Numbered from the stretch's first letter, positions 12,823-25,760 are shown. The stretch: DNA of 64,000 bases from Pseudoscleropodium purum (GCA_963969395.1 OZ017801.1:1738501-1802500), one strand, 5' to 3'. The notes: a model not told the origin generated them from the letters alone. Translations and numbers: made by a program.

Positions 12823-13010
12823 TAAGGTAGGAGGTTCATAAATGAATCATTTAAGAGTTGGAACTGATTTTTGGAGAGGTTAAACTTTTTGAAATATTTT
12901 TCAGTAGTTTTTTCTTGAAAGATGAGTGGAATTGGTATAGTCCAACCCAAGTTGTTTCATATTTTTTAAAGCTTTGTAAAATTTGTTATGAAATTTTGAA
13001 GTTGAAATGG
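12823..13010. repeat. Dispersed repeat family B, copy 2
   Basis: Pairs with 9049-9230 in the same orientation: AAGTAAGGTAGGAGGTTCAT, then a GGAACTGATTTTTGGAGAGG block and CCAAGTTGTTTCATATTTTT. Non-coding. Confidence 0.7.
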
Positions 13011-13643
13011 CATAGGGTTCTATAAGCGTCTACCACCTAAAATGTACATTGTCTATACATTGCTGAAGGCTAAAAAAACAAACATGTCCTTATAGTGTAC
13101 ATTTGAGGAGGTGAGCGCTCTTAAAGCCTGTGGGCTTTTAGAACCTCCTACCTTACACATAACAGGACTATCAATTGGTGTGACATAACAAACAAATACT
13201 TGATTTCCATGACCCCCAAAGGGTCTGGAGGTCTACTTCTCATTCATTACAAGCTCATCAAGTGTTATTGGTATCCATTCGGTACAAAAATTTCAACAGA
13301 ATAAAAACTTGAAATGCAGATAACTTAGATAATGTAAGTTAGCTAGGGTGTTTTTGTAAACCCATAGTTGTCAATTATGAATTCAGTTGAAAACTAACCT
13401 CACCTATTGAAGGCATCCACTGTCTTTTCATAGGCTTTCAGATAGTGTGGAGAGCATGATACAAGCTAAGCTGGTGGCACCTTAGCAGTGGCTCCATGTG
13501 TTCTGTTATTGTCTGCAACAAAATTATCACACGCAAATTACATGTGCTGACCATGTGTGGAGTATGATAACTTGTTATCAACTGAAATGCCTAAACTTGT
13601 CAAGGTAGGAGGGGGCAGAAATCGCCCATTTAAGAGCATATGG

Positions 13644-13873
13644 TATTGACGATCTGGGTGGATTGACCCCCCTGGCTCGGCCTTACCAGGAGTGCATGTA
13701 AAAAAAAGCCCCCTATTTTGGGCGGTTCTAGGGTATATTCTTATCTTCCATAGTCTAGTTTGGGGTCTCTGATTGCAAATATGAATTCAAAATCTGCAAA
13801 AAAAATCATGTGCCCAAAACAGAGTTTGCCTGCAGGGCCGAGCGAGGGGTCAATCACCCCGCCCGTATTGACT
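13644..13873. mobile_element. MITE-like element with roughly 40 bp terminal inverted repeats
   Basis: The left end reads GTATTGACGATCTGGGTGGA followed by a TTGACCCCCC and GCTCGGCC block. The right end reads GGCCGAGCGAGGGGTCAATC followed by ACCCCGCCCGTATTGAC. These are imperfect reverse complements, about 230 bp apart, and much richer in GC than their surroundings. There is no coding frame. The small size and the inverted ends fit a MITE; I could not define a target-site duplication. Confidence 0.75.
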
Positions 13874-14422
13874 TAGAATCTCTTCTGTGCTTATTGAAGC
13901 AAGTTTCCAAGGAAAGAAGAGAGGGAGACACATCCATCACAATTTGATTCATTCCTTTTAGACTTAAAATTGAATTGGATATGATTTTCTAAAGTTCACA
14001 ACAATAGGGTGCTATTGTAAGCTATAGGTGTTAGTATCATTAAATGTCAAATAATTGCTTAGGATGGCAAATGGTGCAAATGGAATCCCAAAATAAAGTT
14101 GTGTAGATCTTCAAGTGAAACAATATGGTGCATGCATGTAACTAAATTGCTTTGAATGGCACAAAATGTCCCGCCACTCATAACTCCACATTATTTACAT
14201 TGCAATTTTTTCTACTTCCAAATCAAACATAGACCCAAACCACTCATAAAATTGTGCAATAGTAAATCCCAAATTGGCACCAATTCATTAGTATACTATT
14301 CTTCATTCTTGCAATAACAATTTCTGGTTAGTAGTAAGGGAGTTGACCATTTGACTATGGACTTGTTCTTGACCAATAGACTGCACTCTTTCCAATCAAC
14401 ACAATATTAATGAGGGCACAAT

Positions 14423-14700
14423 TTCCAATGCAGTTGTGGTGCATTACGATTGGTTGCAGGCTTTATTTATTTTATAAGTAACCTATGGTTGGAAATAGGA
14501 AGGCCTATAACCCTACATGACAAGAATGTGTGAAACAGAATCTTCAACGAAAAAAATTTGTAGTAATAAAATTCTGAAAAAATATGGAATCCTTCTAAAC
14601 TCTATTTCTGTACATTGGGAAAATTTCTCTACTAAGAAACAGTGCTCCAAGATATGCGAAATTGCTTAAGTGTCCAGAAATGGGTTTGCTCCCTTAGGGG
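14423..14700. repeat. Dispersed repeat family A, copy 3
   Basis: Full-length match to 4833-5114 in the same orientation, including GCATTACGATTGGTTGCAGG, ACCTATGGTTGGAAATAGGA and ATTGCTTAAGTGTCCAGAAA before GGGTTTGCTCCCTTAG. Confidence 0.75.
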
Positions 14701-15261
14701 CAGTTCTTAGAGTATATTACACTCAGGCAGAATATGGACAGGCTACCTCATTGTCTTCTAACTTACTTATGAAGGATCACACAGCAAAGCTGCTTTGGGC
14801 ACTGTCAATTCAACTCAATCATTGTGCTATAACTTAACCCCTACGTGCTCATGGCCCCAAAATGTGATGTGGATTAAAGTAACCCTTGAAGGTCACATCA
14901 AGCTCCTCTGACTGATTATTTAGTGTATTTTGAAAACTTGTGTCCCTTACGGATTGAAGACTAAAACTTCACCCTGTGAGTCCTTTCTTTTCCAAGTATC
15001 TATAGAATTGGATTATTCTTTTAATATAAAAGAGGCCTTGTACTGACAAAAGCAGCAGAGAAGGGAAGCCATCCTATTTGGAATTCAGTTGGAATTCAGT
15101 TGAGCCTATTTGTGCCTCCACATAGTGTATAGCAGTGTACATTTATTAATTTGAAATTGCATTACTGCTACATACTGGCACAAACAGGCTCAATTGAACT
15201 GGTGGCACAAGCAGAGTGGCCTATTGGAAGGAAAGTTTTGAAAATTTTGCAACATCCTATC

Positions 15262-18200
15262 CTATTGGGGTTCATATTTTCTTTTATGGAAAATTGAAGA
15301 CCCAACAAGCTCCTTTGAGACAAGCATGAGAATGGGTAAGTGAGTAAACCTGAATCCAGTGGGAGTGGTGCTCTGATCCAAGTTGCCGATCTGGGGTGAA
15401 ATTGAGCCCTTCTTGACTTTCAAACTATTTTTGGTGGAAGTGTAGATTGGTTTCAATCTACTCCCACTTCCTACAGACACTCCTTTCTCTTTGAGCAAAC
15501 TTTGGAGCTGTTCCACTGAGCCCCGCGCACGAAGCAGTTTTCTGATGTCTTCTTGTACCGATTGCAACCGGATTGACATACTATCTTTCTCTTCAGTGAC
15601 AGACCTGAATTGTGGTCAACATAGGAATTAGCACATCCCAACAATCCCAAGTAATAAGTATTTATAATGTAGAAAACAGCTTGAAGATAAAGATTTCAGG
15701 AACTTAGCAATCAGATCTAGGCTTGGACGTATGATTTCTAAGAACGTAAAGACTCCTCAAGCCTATATCTGCTAGTTTAAGACTCTCCACTTTTGCTAAC
15801 TTTACTTCAAGTTAATATACCGATTAGTCTTCCCTTTCAGTCATCTTACAGCAGAAGATGACTGAAAAGCTTCATATTTTCTGGTTTGTCTCTGAAAGGT
15901 CACCTTCTCTAGAAAGAACGTAAATGTATCAGTCATTCCATTCCATTGGCAGGTGTTATCTCTGCTTGGATTGAGCATAGAGCTGTTTTAAGAGCATTCA
16001 AGTTCTACATATTAGAAGAGATTCCATTGTCATTTGGTCCCCAAGACTCTCAGTTTTTGTGTTCACTGTGGAGCTCTGCGCAGAGCCTTGGTTTGCTTGA
16101 TTAAAGATGTACCATGCAATAAAAAGATCAGACAGAGATTTTGAATCTCGATAAGTGTGTGACTTCTTAACTCATGCATGGTCAACTACTTGGGAACTGA
16201 AAGAAAGCAGACACCAAATTATCTGCACAGCGTTCTTCTAATGAGTATGTAATGTAGCTAGCTGAAAGCACAATTTAGCAGCTAACCCTACATGTTTACC
16301 TGAGTTTATCTTCAAGCTGCTTATTTTCCAGCAAGCTTCCCTTCAACTTGCTTTCATTGTCCTCCAAAGTTTCGGCTCTCAAGATTGGGACACACCTGGA
16401 CTTCTCTCTCTCGGATATCCCAATCTGTGAGTTCCTCTCATTCTTATACGCCTTGAATTGGGCATCCTTTTCGCCCTCATAAGTCTCGAGTTTAGCATTC
16501 TTCTCCTTCTGATAGGCCTCAATCTGGGCTCGAGTAACCCGCAATTCTTCCTTCAGCTCACTTACTGGCTTCTCCAACTCATTCTTTAGCTCCTCAATGG
16601 ATCGGCTTTTTTCTCCATTTACCTTCTCTTTCAGGACCTAAAATTCCAAAATACCGGTTCATTGATAAGTGTGTGACATCATATATGAAGCCAAACAACT
16701 CCGTATTCGTTAAAATGGCGGAGTTTCACGAAGTTGGCAGGCATAGTAAAGGCTGAGTTTTGAGGAACTGAAGCATATTTAAGTTGCCTTATTGAAAACT
16801 GGAGCCAAATTGAATTACTCATCTGAAAATCGGATTCCAACTAAAACTCATCTATACTTAAGGTAGAATTTTGGGCTGAAGGTTTTGTCGTCCACCTCAA
16901 GCATACAAGAACACTTGAAAGCAGTAGTTTTCAAGGCTCCAGGCATTTGAAGGTACCTTGTTTTCAAAGTTTTAAGCAAGTGAATGTCACATTATCAAAA
17001 CTCTGAAATTTTCCACAATAAAGGACAGCATGAATTTGTCGTGGTAATTGATTGTATTAGCATTCACTAACCTTAACTTTGGCAATCCAGGTCTCATTCT
17101 CCAGTCTGGTCTGATCAAGGGCATTTTTAGTCTCTTCCAGGACAACTTTCTGTCGGTCCAATTCAAAGTTGGCTACTTTCAGATCGTTGCGAGTTTCTGC
17201 TTCTTTCAAGTCAGTTACTCTCTGAAGCTCTCGGAACCTGCATTCATTACGTATTGCACATATTTCAGATCAGGCTTACCTTAAACCCCAGCGGAACAAG
17301 GAATTACATGGTTTTTAGAGGACCAATTTGATTGATAAAATGTAATTGGGATGGAGGCCAGATTTATACCACCAGAAACAAGGACAAGCACTGCTTGAGT
17401 TGGTAAAAAATGTAGTTAAAACAGAACAAAAACAACTCCCTGCATGACCTACTCAAAAGTATTGAACAAGACATGGCATCCAATTTAGGCCCTTAAAGGG
17501 GTTACTCTCCAGAGTCGTTACGTAATCCCAGGCTGTTCAATCCGATACTCAGTGAAATATGAATATAATATAAGAAAGGATTTCGATTTTCCCATTGAAG
17601 GCCAACACAGAAATTACTTTAAAAGAAGCTCATCGTATGCTCCTTTACTATCTCGCAATTCAGCACGACACATCTCAGCGGTTGCCATTGCTTCATCTCT
17701 CATTTCACGGAATGTCCTGTTTGTGAAGTCCACATGGACACATCAGAGAAACATTGTTGGCATCAAACAGACATAATCCTATATTTGTTAAGATAGTGGA
17801 ATTTCATGAAAACGACGGGGCTGGTAATGCCTGAGTTTTGAGGAACAAGATCAGTTTTGAGTCGCCCAACTGAACCTCAAATCTATAATTTTCCTATATT
17901 TTAGAGCTCAAGGTTTCAATTAGCAACCTTGAAACCAAGGCTGATCACTTCAGAAGTCCTAGTTTTCAAAGCTCTAGGACACTTAGAAGTACTACTTCTC
18001 AGAGTTTTGAGCACTTCAATGTCATATCTTTGGAGCTCTCAAATCCACCATTTTAAAAAATATGACCATAAAGTTCAGTAAAATATTGATAGTAATAGAG
18101 ATATCCTTCAAGTTCAACTCAAAGATTCACATTGTGTTTTTCCTTGGACCCTTATAGGTACAATTAATAATCAATGGAGTGCATCCTATCATCCAGACCA

Positions 18201-21200
18201 ATTGCACAGCTTTCGACTCAAATTTTCAATCAATTTAAACATGAATAAAATAAAAGATACAGAAGTTTGAAGTTGATCATAGTTTCATGCAACTTTCAGT
18301 GTGCTTGATGTTATAATGTCCCCTTTCGATTGCTTTCAAGGAAGAAGGTTTGAAAGTAGAAGACCACATACCGAACTTTTTCATCAGCAACAGCTATGGC
18401 CTCTTTTCGAATTTTTTCAATGTCCTGGTTCGTTCGCTCCTGAATCCGCAAAATTTCAGCCTGAGAAACGTGTTCGAGTCATGAATGTACCTTACATTTA
18501 AGGACACCCAATTTTGTCCATGTCCAGGATAACCTTTTTTGTTTGATCTGTATGTCCTTCTTTACTCTTAATTTTACTTCAATTTTTATAAGGTTTAATG
18601 CAAGGGAGCACTTTCAACAACTTCAGCTAATGTCCATCAAAGACCAAGCTAGTTTGACACATCATTCTCTACAGAATCCTGCATGTCTAGCAAGCAATAA
18701 GGTCCAATATTGATGCTTAACTCAACAACGGAGATATATCAATGTCATGCTCTCCAAGAGCTATCACGTCCTCAATCATGAAGGCCAACCTGAAGGCGCT
18801 GTTCATTAGCAGCTTGAGAATCCTTGTTATCTGAGAGAACTTTGTTGTAAAGCTCTTGGCGTGCACGCTTTACTTCCCGCAGTTTTTCATGCTGTCGTTC
18901 AAGCTCGGCCTCTAATTTTTTCAATTGCTCTGCCTGACAGTGGACCTCTTTGCTCAGATATATCTGCTAATATCGAGGATATGTTAGTGAAGCAACAGTT
19001 CATTCACGAGTATTTGTGAAGTTTGTGTGGTGCGGAATTTCAAGTTATGGTGGACTCAAATTGAAATAAATAAATTAAAAATATTGAGACTTTATAATTT
19101 CGTTTTCTATTATAAGTTTTATCAAATGTTGATTGCTTCTGGAAAATGGGGGTAAGATTATAATATTATCTATACCTTAAATTTGACATTTAAAAAAAAT
19201 TAATACACCTACTATACAGTGTCTTTTGTGCTCGTCACATTGACAACCAAGTGAGTCACCTGTACCGACAAGATCTCCTAGAAACTGACCTTATCCATGC
19301 TCAAGAGATCAAGGGTATGGTCTCTCTCTTTCATCGAATCTTGTATGCTCTCCTTTTCTTGTACGGCCACTTGCAGAGTGGCTGCCATGATTGCGTTCTG
19401 GTTCTCAGCATCAATGTTCCTGGCTTCTAGAGTCTCCAATTTTCCTTGTACCTATCATCCATATACTGAGAGTCAGAGTCATGAGAGTTTGAAGACAAAA
19501 AGAACAATGATCTGATGCTGACTATGTCAGCTGCTCATGAGAACAGCTCTTTAGAAGAAATCCATAACCACTTGTTTCCCAAGAGTCTTAGATTTGTGTA
19601 TTCACTATTGTACAATTCCAGTAGAATTTTGGTTTCAAATGATTGTACTATGTGAGTAAAAAATACTTTACTTGCACAAACACTTAAATCTTGATAATTA
19701 TGTGACTTTTTGACACATGGGAACTAATTGGGAATTGACTAGCCCAATAGATTGAATCTTCATTCCAGTGATCCTAGGGCCAATGCTACTCCTCTTTTTA
19801 TTAGTCCTAGTTTTAAGAACTGTCTGCACTGGAATGCTGCATTTTAACAAATTTGACCTTTTCATCACAGATGCTGGGTAGCCAGGAATGCATGATAGAT
19901 GTGGATGATGGACAGATTTTTCAATATACCTCATCAAATAAAGCCCCTTTTGCACTCAAGACCTCAATCTGCACAAGAGAGTCACGAAGCTCTGCCTCCA
20001 GGCGTTCAATGCGTGCAGTATGAGAATTGAAGTCCAGCTCAGATTCGCGGCGGTCAGTGGCATGATTAGCTGCCACTCTTTGCAGCTCCCACGTAAGCCT
20101 CTGCACTTCATCATTTGCTCGTGTCAAGGCCTCCCTGCATTGGGTTGGTTCAGCTATGCATGCCTAATGATCCATAGCTCTCACTGTCTTGAACCCATTG
20201 ATGTCATTCATGATAAGCGCTTGAACAACAACCGTTACAAAGAACACCCACTCCCATGATTAGGTCTGGATTTGCTGAAACCTAGAATATTCTGCCAGAC
20301 CACACCAGAAAAACACCAAAAGGCTTGCTATAAAACAGTTGCTCTCTGTATCATAATGAATAACAAATGGAATTTCATCTCAAATTCCAAGGTACTTTCC
20401 CTGTTCCAAATGTGCAATTCCCAGATGGGATGGGCCCCTTTTGCTTCATATCAACAACTCTCATTACTGTAAATCCCTTGTGCCTACGGAATAATATCAA
20501 ATACCAAGGAAAGAAAGCTGAAGCATGTATCTTTTCATCTAGGAATCCATCTTCTCCATGTGTATGGTGGGGAATCCTATATTACTGCTATATGTTGGCC
20601 CATATACCAGTGAATTATCAAATGATATTTGCCACAATACTATGGTGAAAATCTTAGTCAGATATGTACTAATATTAGCAAATTAACTTATATTAAGATT
20701 GCATACGTTAGGTCTAGAGTTTTTCTGTAGCTTGCTAATACGCTAGTATATATGCCAGTTTATTGCAATGGTACGGGTTTCTCGCCTTGGAGATTCTCTA
20801 CGGCGATACAACTTGATATACCAGATGAGATAGTTCAATAGCACAGACCTGGAGTTATCTCGAGACATCCGTAGTTCCTGAATCTCTTTGTGGTCACGTT
20901 GGTATTTCTCATATGCCAGAACCAGGATATGTTCCCTTGCAGTCCGTCTCTGCTCTGGAATGGACTTAAGCTCCATGTACCTACTCCACATAACAGCACA
21001 GACCTCTAAAATATTTACCAGTAAGCTGAAACATGTCACTGATAACAAAACTGTATCAACCTCATTCGTTATTTTGGCAAATTGCAGTGCCGATTGTCGT
21101 GAGCCAAAATGTGACCTTCAAATGTTGAAAATTAGAATTTTTAGCACTCTATTGAGTTTTTAGTTGCAACTGAACCCTCATATTTCTAAAAGAGAGTATT

Positions 21201-23830
21201 GAAGAGATATTTAGAATGAATGTCTCAAGCTGTTCCCTTTCCAAGTGATCCTATTTTGTGAAATTACATCAATGAAACCAAATACGAACTATAATCTTCA
21301 GACCAAAATGAGTTTGTCATAACTCGATCTCCAGGCCGGTACTCCATACCTGTGTAGAGGAAATTCAGATATACAACAGTCGTAATTTTTTGAGTTCTAG
21401 GCACATAATCATGGCAGTTTTGGGCACTCTGAAACTTGCCATTGTAACAAATATGGTCATCACAGACTGCTATTTTAGTGCTTACACTGTCTCAGAGACG
21501 TCGAAGTCATGCAAAAGGTCCTTAATTGTTTTTAGTTGCTCCTCAACCAAAGGCACATCTTGCTCAACCTACATCAAATGACATTAGTAAACTTGGTAAA
21601 TTTCGAGATTCAAATGTGGTGATATTGCACTTTTGTGCTGATATGCAAGCTACTGAGATGAGAGTGCATTAACTGGTAAAGGTTTCACTGGTGCATACGC
21701 TCACGCATGGAATGACAACATAAATATTGTCATTACAACGGATTCGAAATTACTAGATCACAAGCATATTTTGGGTAGCAAAATCTTCAAGGCTTTTTCC
21801 ACATATGTATATGCTTCTGTTATGGAAAGAAACTTCTTTGCAATTGGCAGTACCCACGCTAATTACAATTTTCGGTGTATTGGGTATGTGCTTCATTAAT
21901 GGCTACTGTGGTATAGCCTACCATCTAATTTTAAGAATTTGCACACATGCTCAGACCTGGGTTTGGCGCCGTGACAGTTTGCTCATCTCCTTCTCTACTA
22001 TGTCTTCCAAACGCAACACTTCTTCCTCCAACCTGCAATGGGATCACAAGAAAATATTAACTAAAGAGAGTTAACATCATTCGTCACAGTAATCGAGTAT
22101 ACAGACTCTTGCTACTAACATATTGCTGAGTCTGGTCTTCACAAGAACCTTGTTTCTGTCCCATTTTCTAGTCAATAGGTGATTATAACCCGTGAATCCT
22201 TTTGCTCTTTTCTAGTCTTCTGATCAACCAAAAAATAAGGATGTAAACATTCTTGATTGAGTAGTCAGAATGACTTTGGATTTTGTCTAATAATGCTCCC
22301 ACGTGAGCGTCCTTGGTTGATTCTTCGTCAAGAATAATCCAATCCATGAGCTCAACTGGAGCTGAAGTCCCTAAGGTGGCAACCGATCATTGGATATGAA
22401 GAGCATGCTTATATCTCAACACCTTACATTTCTTTTAACGTCCTGGTGGATTTCTTCCTAAACCCTTGATTGAGCAAGCTTGATGAAGATTCAACCAGAG
22501 AAGTTATATCCAGTAATGTGAAATCAAACCTTCGTCATGGAAATAACATACCTCGCCTCTGCAGTGGCTCGACATGGCAAACTTCTCATAGCAAGGTTTT
22601 ACGTACTTTCTTGTTACCTAGTCCAAGACTAACTGCGATTGCAATCCGTACTCTTTAGATTATGAATAGCTGTGAGATTCTGAGCAGACCTTTGAATATA
22701 GAGAGAGTCTACCGTCTCCTGCTCTTCCACTTTGTTCGTGAGAAACTCGATTTGTGCTTCAAGGGTTGCCACTTGCACGCGGCTGTCCCCCAGCTGCTGC
22801 ACCAACCGTGCCGTCTCCTCTCGATAATACTCTGAGAAAACGATGACAGCCCATGAACAAACTTTCACAAGCCAAACTCTCACTGAAGATTCATACTCTT
22901 CAAGCAAGCAACCATTTGCGAAGAAGAGTTGAGTCATTAGCCGGAACCACTCTTCACTTTGGTTTCAATTTTGACATAAAGTTTTTCTAAGCTTTTCTTC
23001 ACCATTCGATCACCCAAGGTTGTAATATCGTCATTGAGATTATGCTCGATAAATTCAAATCTGAAGCTAAATTATGGGGAAAGTATACCTATGCCATTTA
23101 CGTTGTTGTGTTGTTGAGCATGTAGTATTTTCCACAACCGAGCTCTAAATTTGAGTTACCAAATACGATGTAAACATGATAGGATGGAAATAAATCTCAC
23201 TTGTGCCATTGTCGCCAGATGGTGTGGACGTTTCATCAGACTCGGAGCAGGAGAGAAAGGAAATTCGGGAGCTCACTGGCGTCTCCTTCCCCAGAGGATC
23301 ATCAGACCCCTGCACCCGTGTCCATTATTAACTAGATATACGAGAAATTTTAGAAGAATTATTAAGAGTGAACTTCTAGCGCACACAAGCTTATACACAG
23401 TCAAGTCTGCTTGAATATTGTCATTCTAGGACTAGGAAACTTATCATTGCAATTTCTCATGTTCAATAATAGTGAATAGATTCTTCAATCATAAGTTGTG
23501 ATTTGACTGACCAGTGTTATGTGCGATGGCCTAAAAGTTCTAAATTAGTACTATAGGAAGATCTCTTCATGAAACATGAAGAAGATTGTCTTTATGATGT
23601 TCGAGAGTTCTTGAACAAAATATTTTTGTTGGAAACATTGTGTAAGGAATAATTGGTTTCATAATTATTCTGCTTGAAACTTTCATACTAGAATACTGTG
23701 TTGCATGGAACTTAGATTTGGCATGCTAACTCGAATGTAGATTACTTACCACAGCTCGTGTAGAATCAAATGAAGGTGGAATGAGTTCTTCTCGAGTGCC
23801 ACACTTTCCAAGTGTTGACGTTGAGTCAGA
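15262..23830 (-). CDS. PIBF1/CEP90-like centriolar coiled-coil protein
   Basis: Fourteen exons on the minus strand join with matching phases: 23830-23750, 23309-23201, 22831-22690, 22032-21957, 21568-21486, 20980-20849, 20134-19930, 19451-19290, 18963-18790, 18460-18372, 17716-17618, 17237-17072, 16637-16300 and 15604-15262. They give about 732 residues; animal PIBF1 has about 757. The product is almost all coiled coil after a Ser/Thr-rich N-terminus. Landmarks that line up in order with animal PIBF1 are DFDVSETVYMELKSIPEQ, RIERLEAELRD, SKEVHCQAEQLKKLEAEL, RIQERTNQDIEKIRKEA, REMRDEAMATAE and YDELLLKFRELQRVTDLKEA, then KDSMSIRLQSVQEDIRKLL near the end. In animals PIBF1/CEP90 acts at centriolar satellites and distal appendages in ciliogenesis. 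In a plant it would act in building sperm basal bodies (inference). The start codon is not certain; see 25474-25518. Confidence 0.85.
16668..17045. repeat. Intronic repeat pair, copy 1
   Basis: Lies in the PIBF1-like intron between exons 16300-16637 and 17072-17237. It shares order and wording with 17753-18068: TATTCGTTAAAATGGCGGAG against TATTTGTTAAGATAGTGGAA, CTGAGTTTTGAGGAACTGAA against CTGAGTTTTGAGGAACAAGA, and TAGTTTTCAAGGCTCCAGGC against TAGTTTTCAAAGCTCTAGGA. It probably reflects one element inserted, or one intron segment duplicated. Confidence 0.65.
17753..18068. repeat. Intronic repeat pair, copy 2
   Basis: Partner of 16668-17045, in the same orientation, in the intron between exons 17618-17716 and 18372-18460. 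The matching blocks are diverged but colinear over about 300 bp. The left-end word resembles the ends of the element at 23985-24270 (TTCGTTAAAATGGC). Confidence 0.65.
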
Positions 23831-23984
23831 CTGCACATTTAATCAACTTAATGAAGTTAAATCTCTCAAAATCCTGAATCATTAGCTTTTGAAAACCCGA
23901 CTCTTTAGTTGTTCACAAACATTCAAGTTTTTTTCTTCTCTAGTAATATGTCTAGCTCATCACCCTCTTTTAGGGAAGGTTGCA

Positions 23985-24270
23985 AGGGATAACATATATT
24001 TCGTTAAAATGGCGCCGTCTTTCCGCCATTTTTCCATTAATTTTCTAAGACTGGTATAGATTTCAGACCCTGAAACCCTGAAATCTAGGATAGGTATACA
24101 GTTCAGACCGCACGTTCTGAACCTAAACGTGCCAAGTTTGTGGAATACCGCCATTTTAATGAAATATCCGTTGAATGTTCAGACCGCACGTTCTGAACCT
24201 AAACGTGCCAAGTTTGTGGAATACCGCCATTTTAATGTGGAATACCGCCATTTTAATGAAATATCCGTTG
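23985..24270. mobile_element. MITE-like element with internal tandem duplication
   Basis: The left end ATATTTCGTTAAAATGGC pairs with the right end GCCATTTTAATGAAATATCC as an inverted repeat. Inside, a block of about 78 bp starting TTCAGACCGCACGTTCTGAA is present twice, at about 24101 and 24179. The shorter GTGGAATACCGCCATTTTAA word is present three times. The element lies upstream of the PIBF1-like exons, within the proposed first intron. Confidence 0.7.
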
Positions 24271-24274
24271 AATG

Positions 24275-25470
24275 TGGTTGTGAAGCCATAGGCCAAGACA
24301 ATTTAAAATGTTATTAAATTCCAAGGGCATTGCCAACTCCATTAGCCAATTCCGTAACCATTCATCTTCAGTAATAAGAGAACAAGGTGGTTTTAGTGGC
24401 AAGCAAATCAATACGTGTTGGGATAAAAAAGGATCGGAAAAATAAATCTTATCATGAATGTCATGTAGTGTCACCGAATGATTTGTAAGGAGGAAGTATG
24501 AATATTGTTACAGATCTTGATTCTGATTATAAAATTTTCTTCTATCAAGTAGTGAGGTGATAGTAGGGTCAATATTCTCAGTGTTAATTCATGATTACCA
24601 TTCGGGAAAATTCCTTGGCGACTTTGTCTGCTTATTTTATCCAAAACGAAACATGAATTTGGAATTCATAGATTTGAAATCAAGATTGCTATCAAATTGT
24701 GGTGGTTGCACAAGTGTAGCTCAAGCACATGATAAAAATTATAAAAACACACCATCTCCACCTCCCAACTTGCTAAGCAAAGATTGCAAGTTTGCAACGA
24801 AAGCTTGATTACTATTCAATTGACCTGCTCGAGTGAAAAATACCCTAATCCTCTCAAGTCACCCTTTCCTCACGGAACTATGGTCAGTTGGTCACTACGG
24901 AATTCACAACAAGGACACCGAGATTAGGGTTTATAAAACCTCACTTGCAGCGCTTTGAGCAACCTCTCAAGATGCCGAGTCGCCCGCGACATTTCAGCTT
25001 CTGCTCACACCAATCGAGACACCACATGCTCCTGATGAATTCAATTTACTCCACTCTGTCACAGTCACAACCCTAAAAAATGTTTTCAAACCAAAATTGC
25101 TACGCTTCTTTCTATTCTCCCTCTGCGTCCGAATCCGGCGCTAAAGACATTACCAAATCCTCTCATTCCACACTGAAAAACCTCAATTAACCCCTGAGAC
25201 ACCATGGTTGTAAAATGACCTACTTGATTGATCACATCGCACAAAATAAAACTCAAATTATTGGGACCGAATACTACATCCATGGAATATTGCATGAGTA
25301 GAGAAAAAAAAATGTAGAAAACTGAACAAAAGAATGTCATCACAGGACCTTCTAACCTACTCAAAACTGCTAAAAAAACATGGGACTCAACTTGGACTTT
25401 TCGGGGTTAAAATTGCGCAATCTCTTAATTAAATGCAACCCCAAATCAATCAGTCTGAGAGATTCAGATT
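24275..25470. other. Proposed first intron or 5' region of the PIBF1-like gene
   Basis: No coding frame in this stretch could be joined in phase to the exon at 23830. GC content rises towards 25.0-25.1 kb, so a 5' UTR exon may be present on the minus strand. Nothing else was recognised. Confidence 0.4.
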
Positions 25471-25473
25471 CAC

Positions 25474-25518
25474 GCCGGCAATACTTCCCATATATGCATT
25501 GTCTGATGGTGTCTGCAT
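25474..25518 (-). CDS. Candidate first coding exon of the PIBF1-like gene
   Basis: On the minus strand an ATG at 25518 opens 15 codons (MQTPSDNAYMGSIAG) ending at a GTGAAT donor in phase 0, the phase needed by the acceptor at 23831. Joining it would give about 747 residues. The Ser/Pro-rich composition suits the disordered N-terminus, but a 15-codon exon across a 1.6 kb intron is weak evidence, and another start is possible. Confidence 0.3.
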
Positions 25519-25589
25519 TTAATCACTAGATTGTCAAACCCTAATTCTGCAAGCGATGGGAATAAAATTCAATAGAGATCGCGGTATGA

Positions 25590-25760
25590 AGCTCTCAACT
25601 AAAAGACGCGCTTGGAATTGTAGCTATGGCGGACGGAGCAACAGAAGAGCTGCCAAGATCTTGATCCCGCCAAACCAACGGCTGAGATGCTGCATGATTG
25701 CGACCGCGGTAACAGGGCGCGCGCGGTCAGCCCCTTCCCTGCGACCGTGGATTTGAAATT
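25590..25760 (-). promoter_or_regulatory. GC-rich island, probable promoter of the PIBF1-like gene
   Basis: This segment holds many CG dinucleotides (GACCGCGGTAACAGGGCGCG and nearby) in an otherwise AT-rich region, and sits immediately upstream of the proposed first exon of a minus-strand gene. No TATA box or defined motif was identified. Call rests on composition and position. Confidence 0.35.

Noticed and set aside
13096..13160. Short inverted word around GCTCTTAAAGCCTGTGGGCTTTTAG
   Set aside because: Stem too short and in AT-rich DNA; no evidence of a terminator or element.
25086..25364. Minus-strand 92-residue frame near the PIBF1-like 5' end
   Set aside because: Could not be joined in phase to the exon at 23830 and lacks similarity to a PIBF1 N-terminus.
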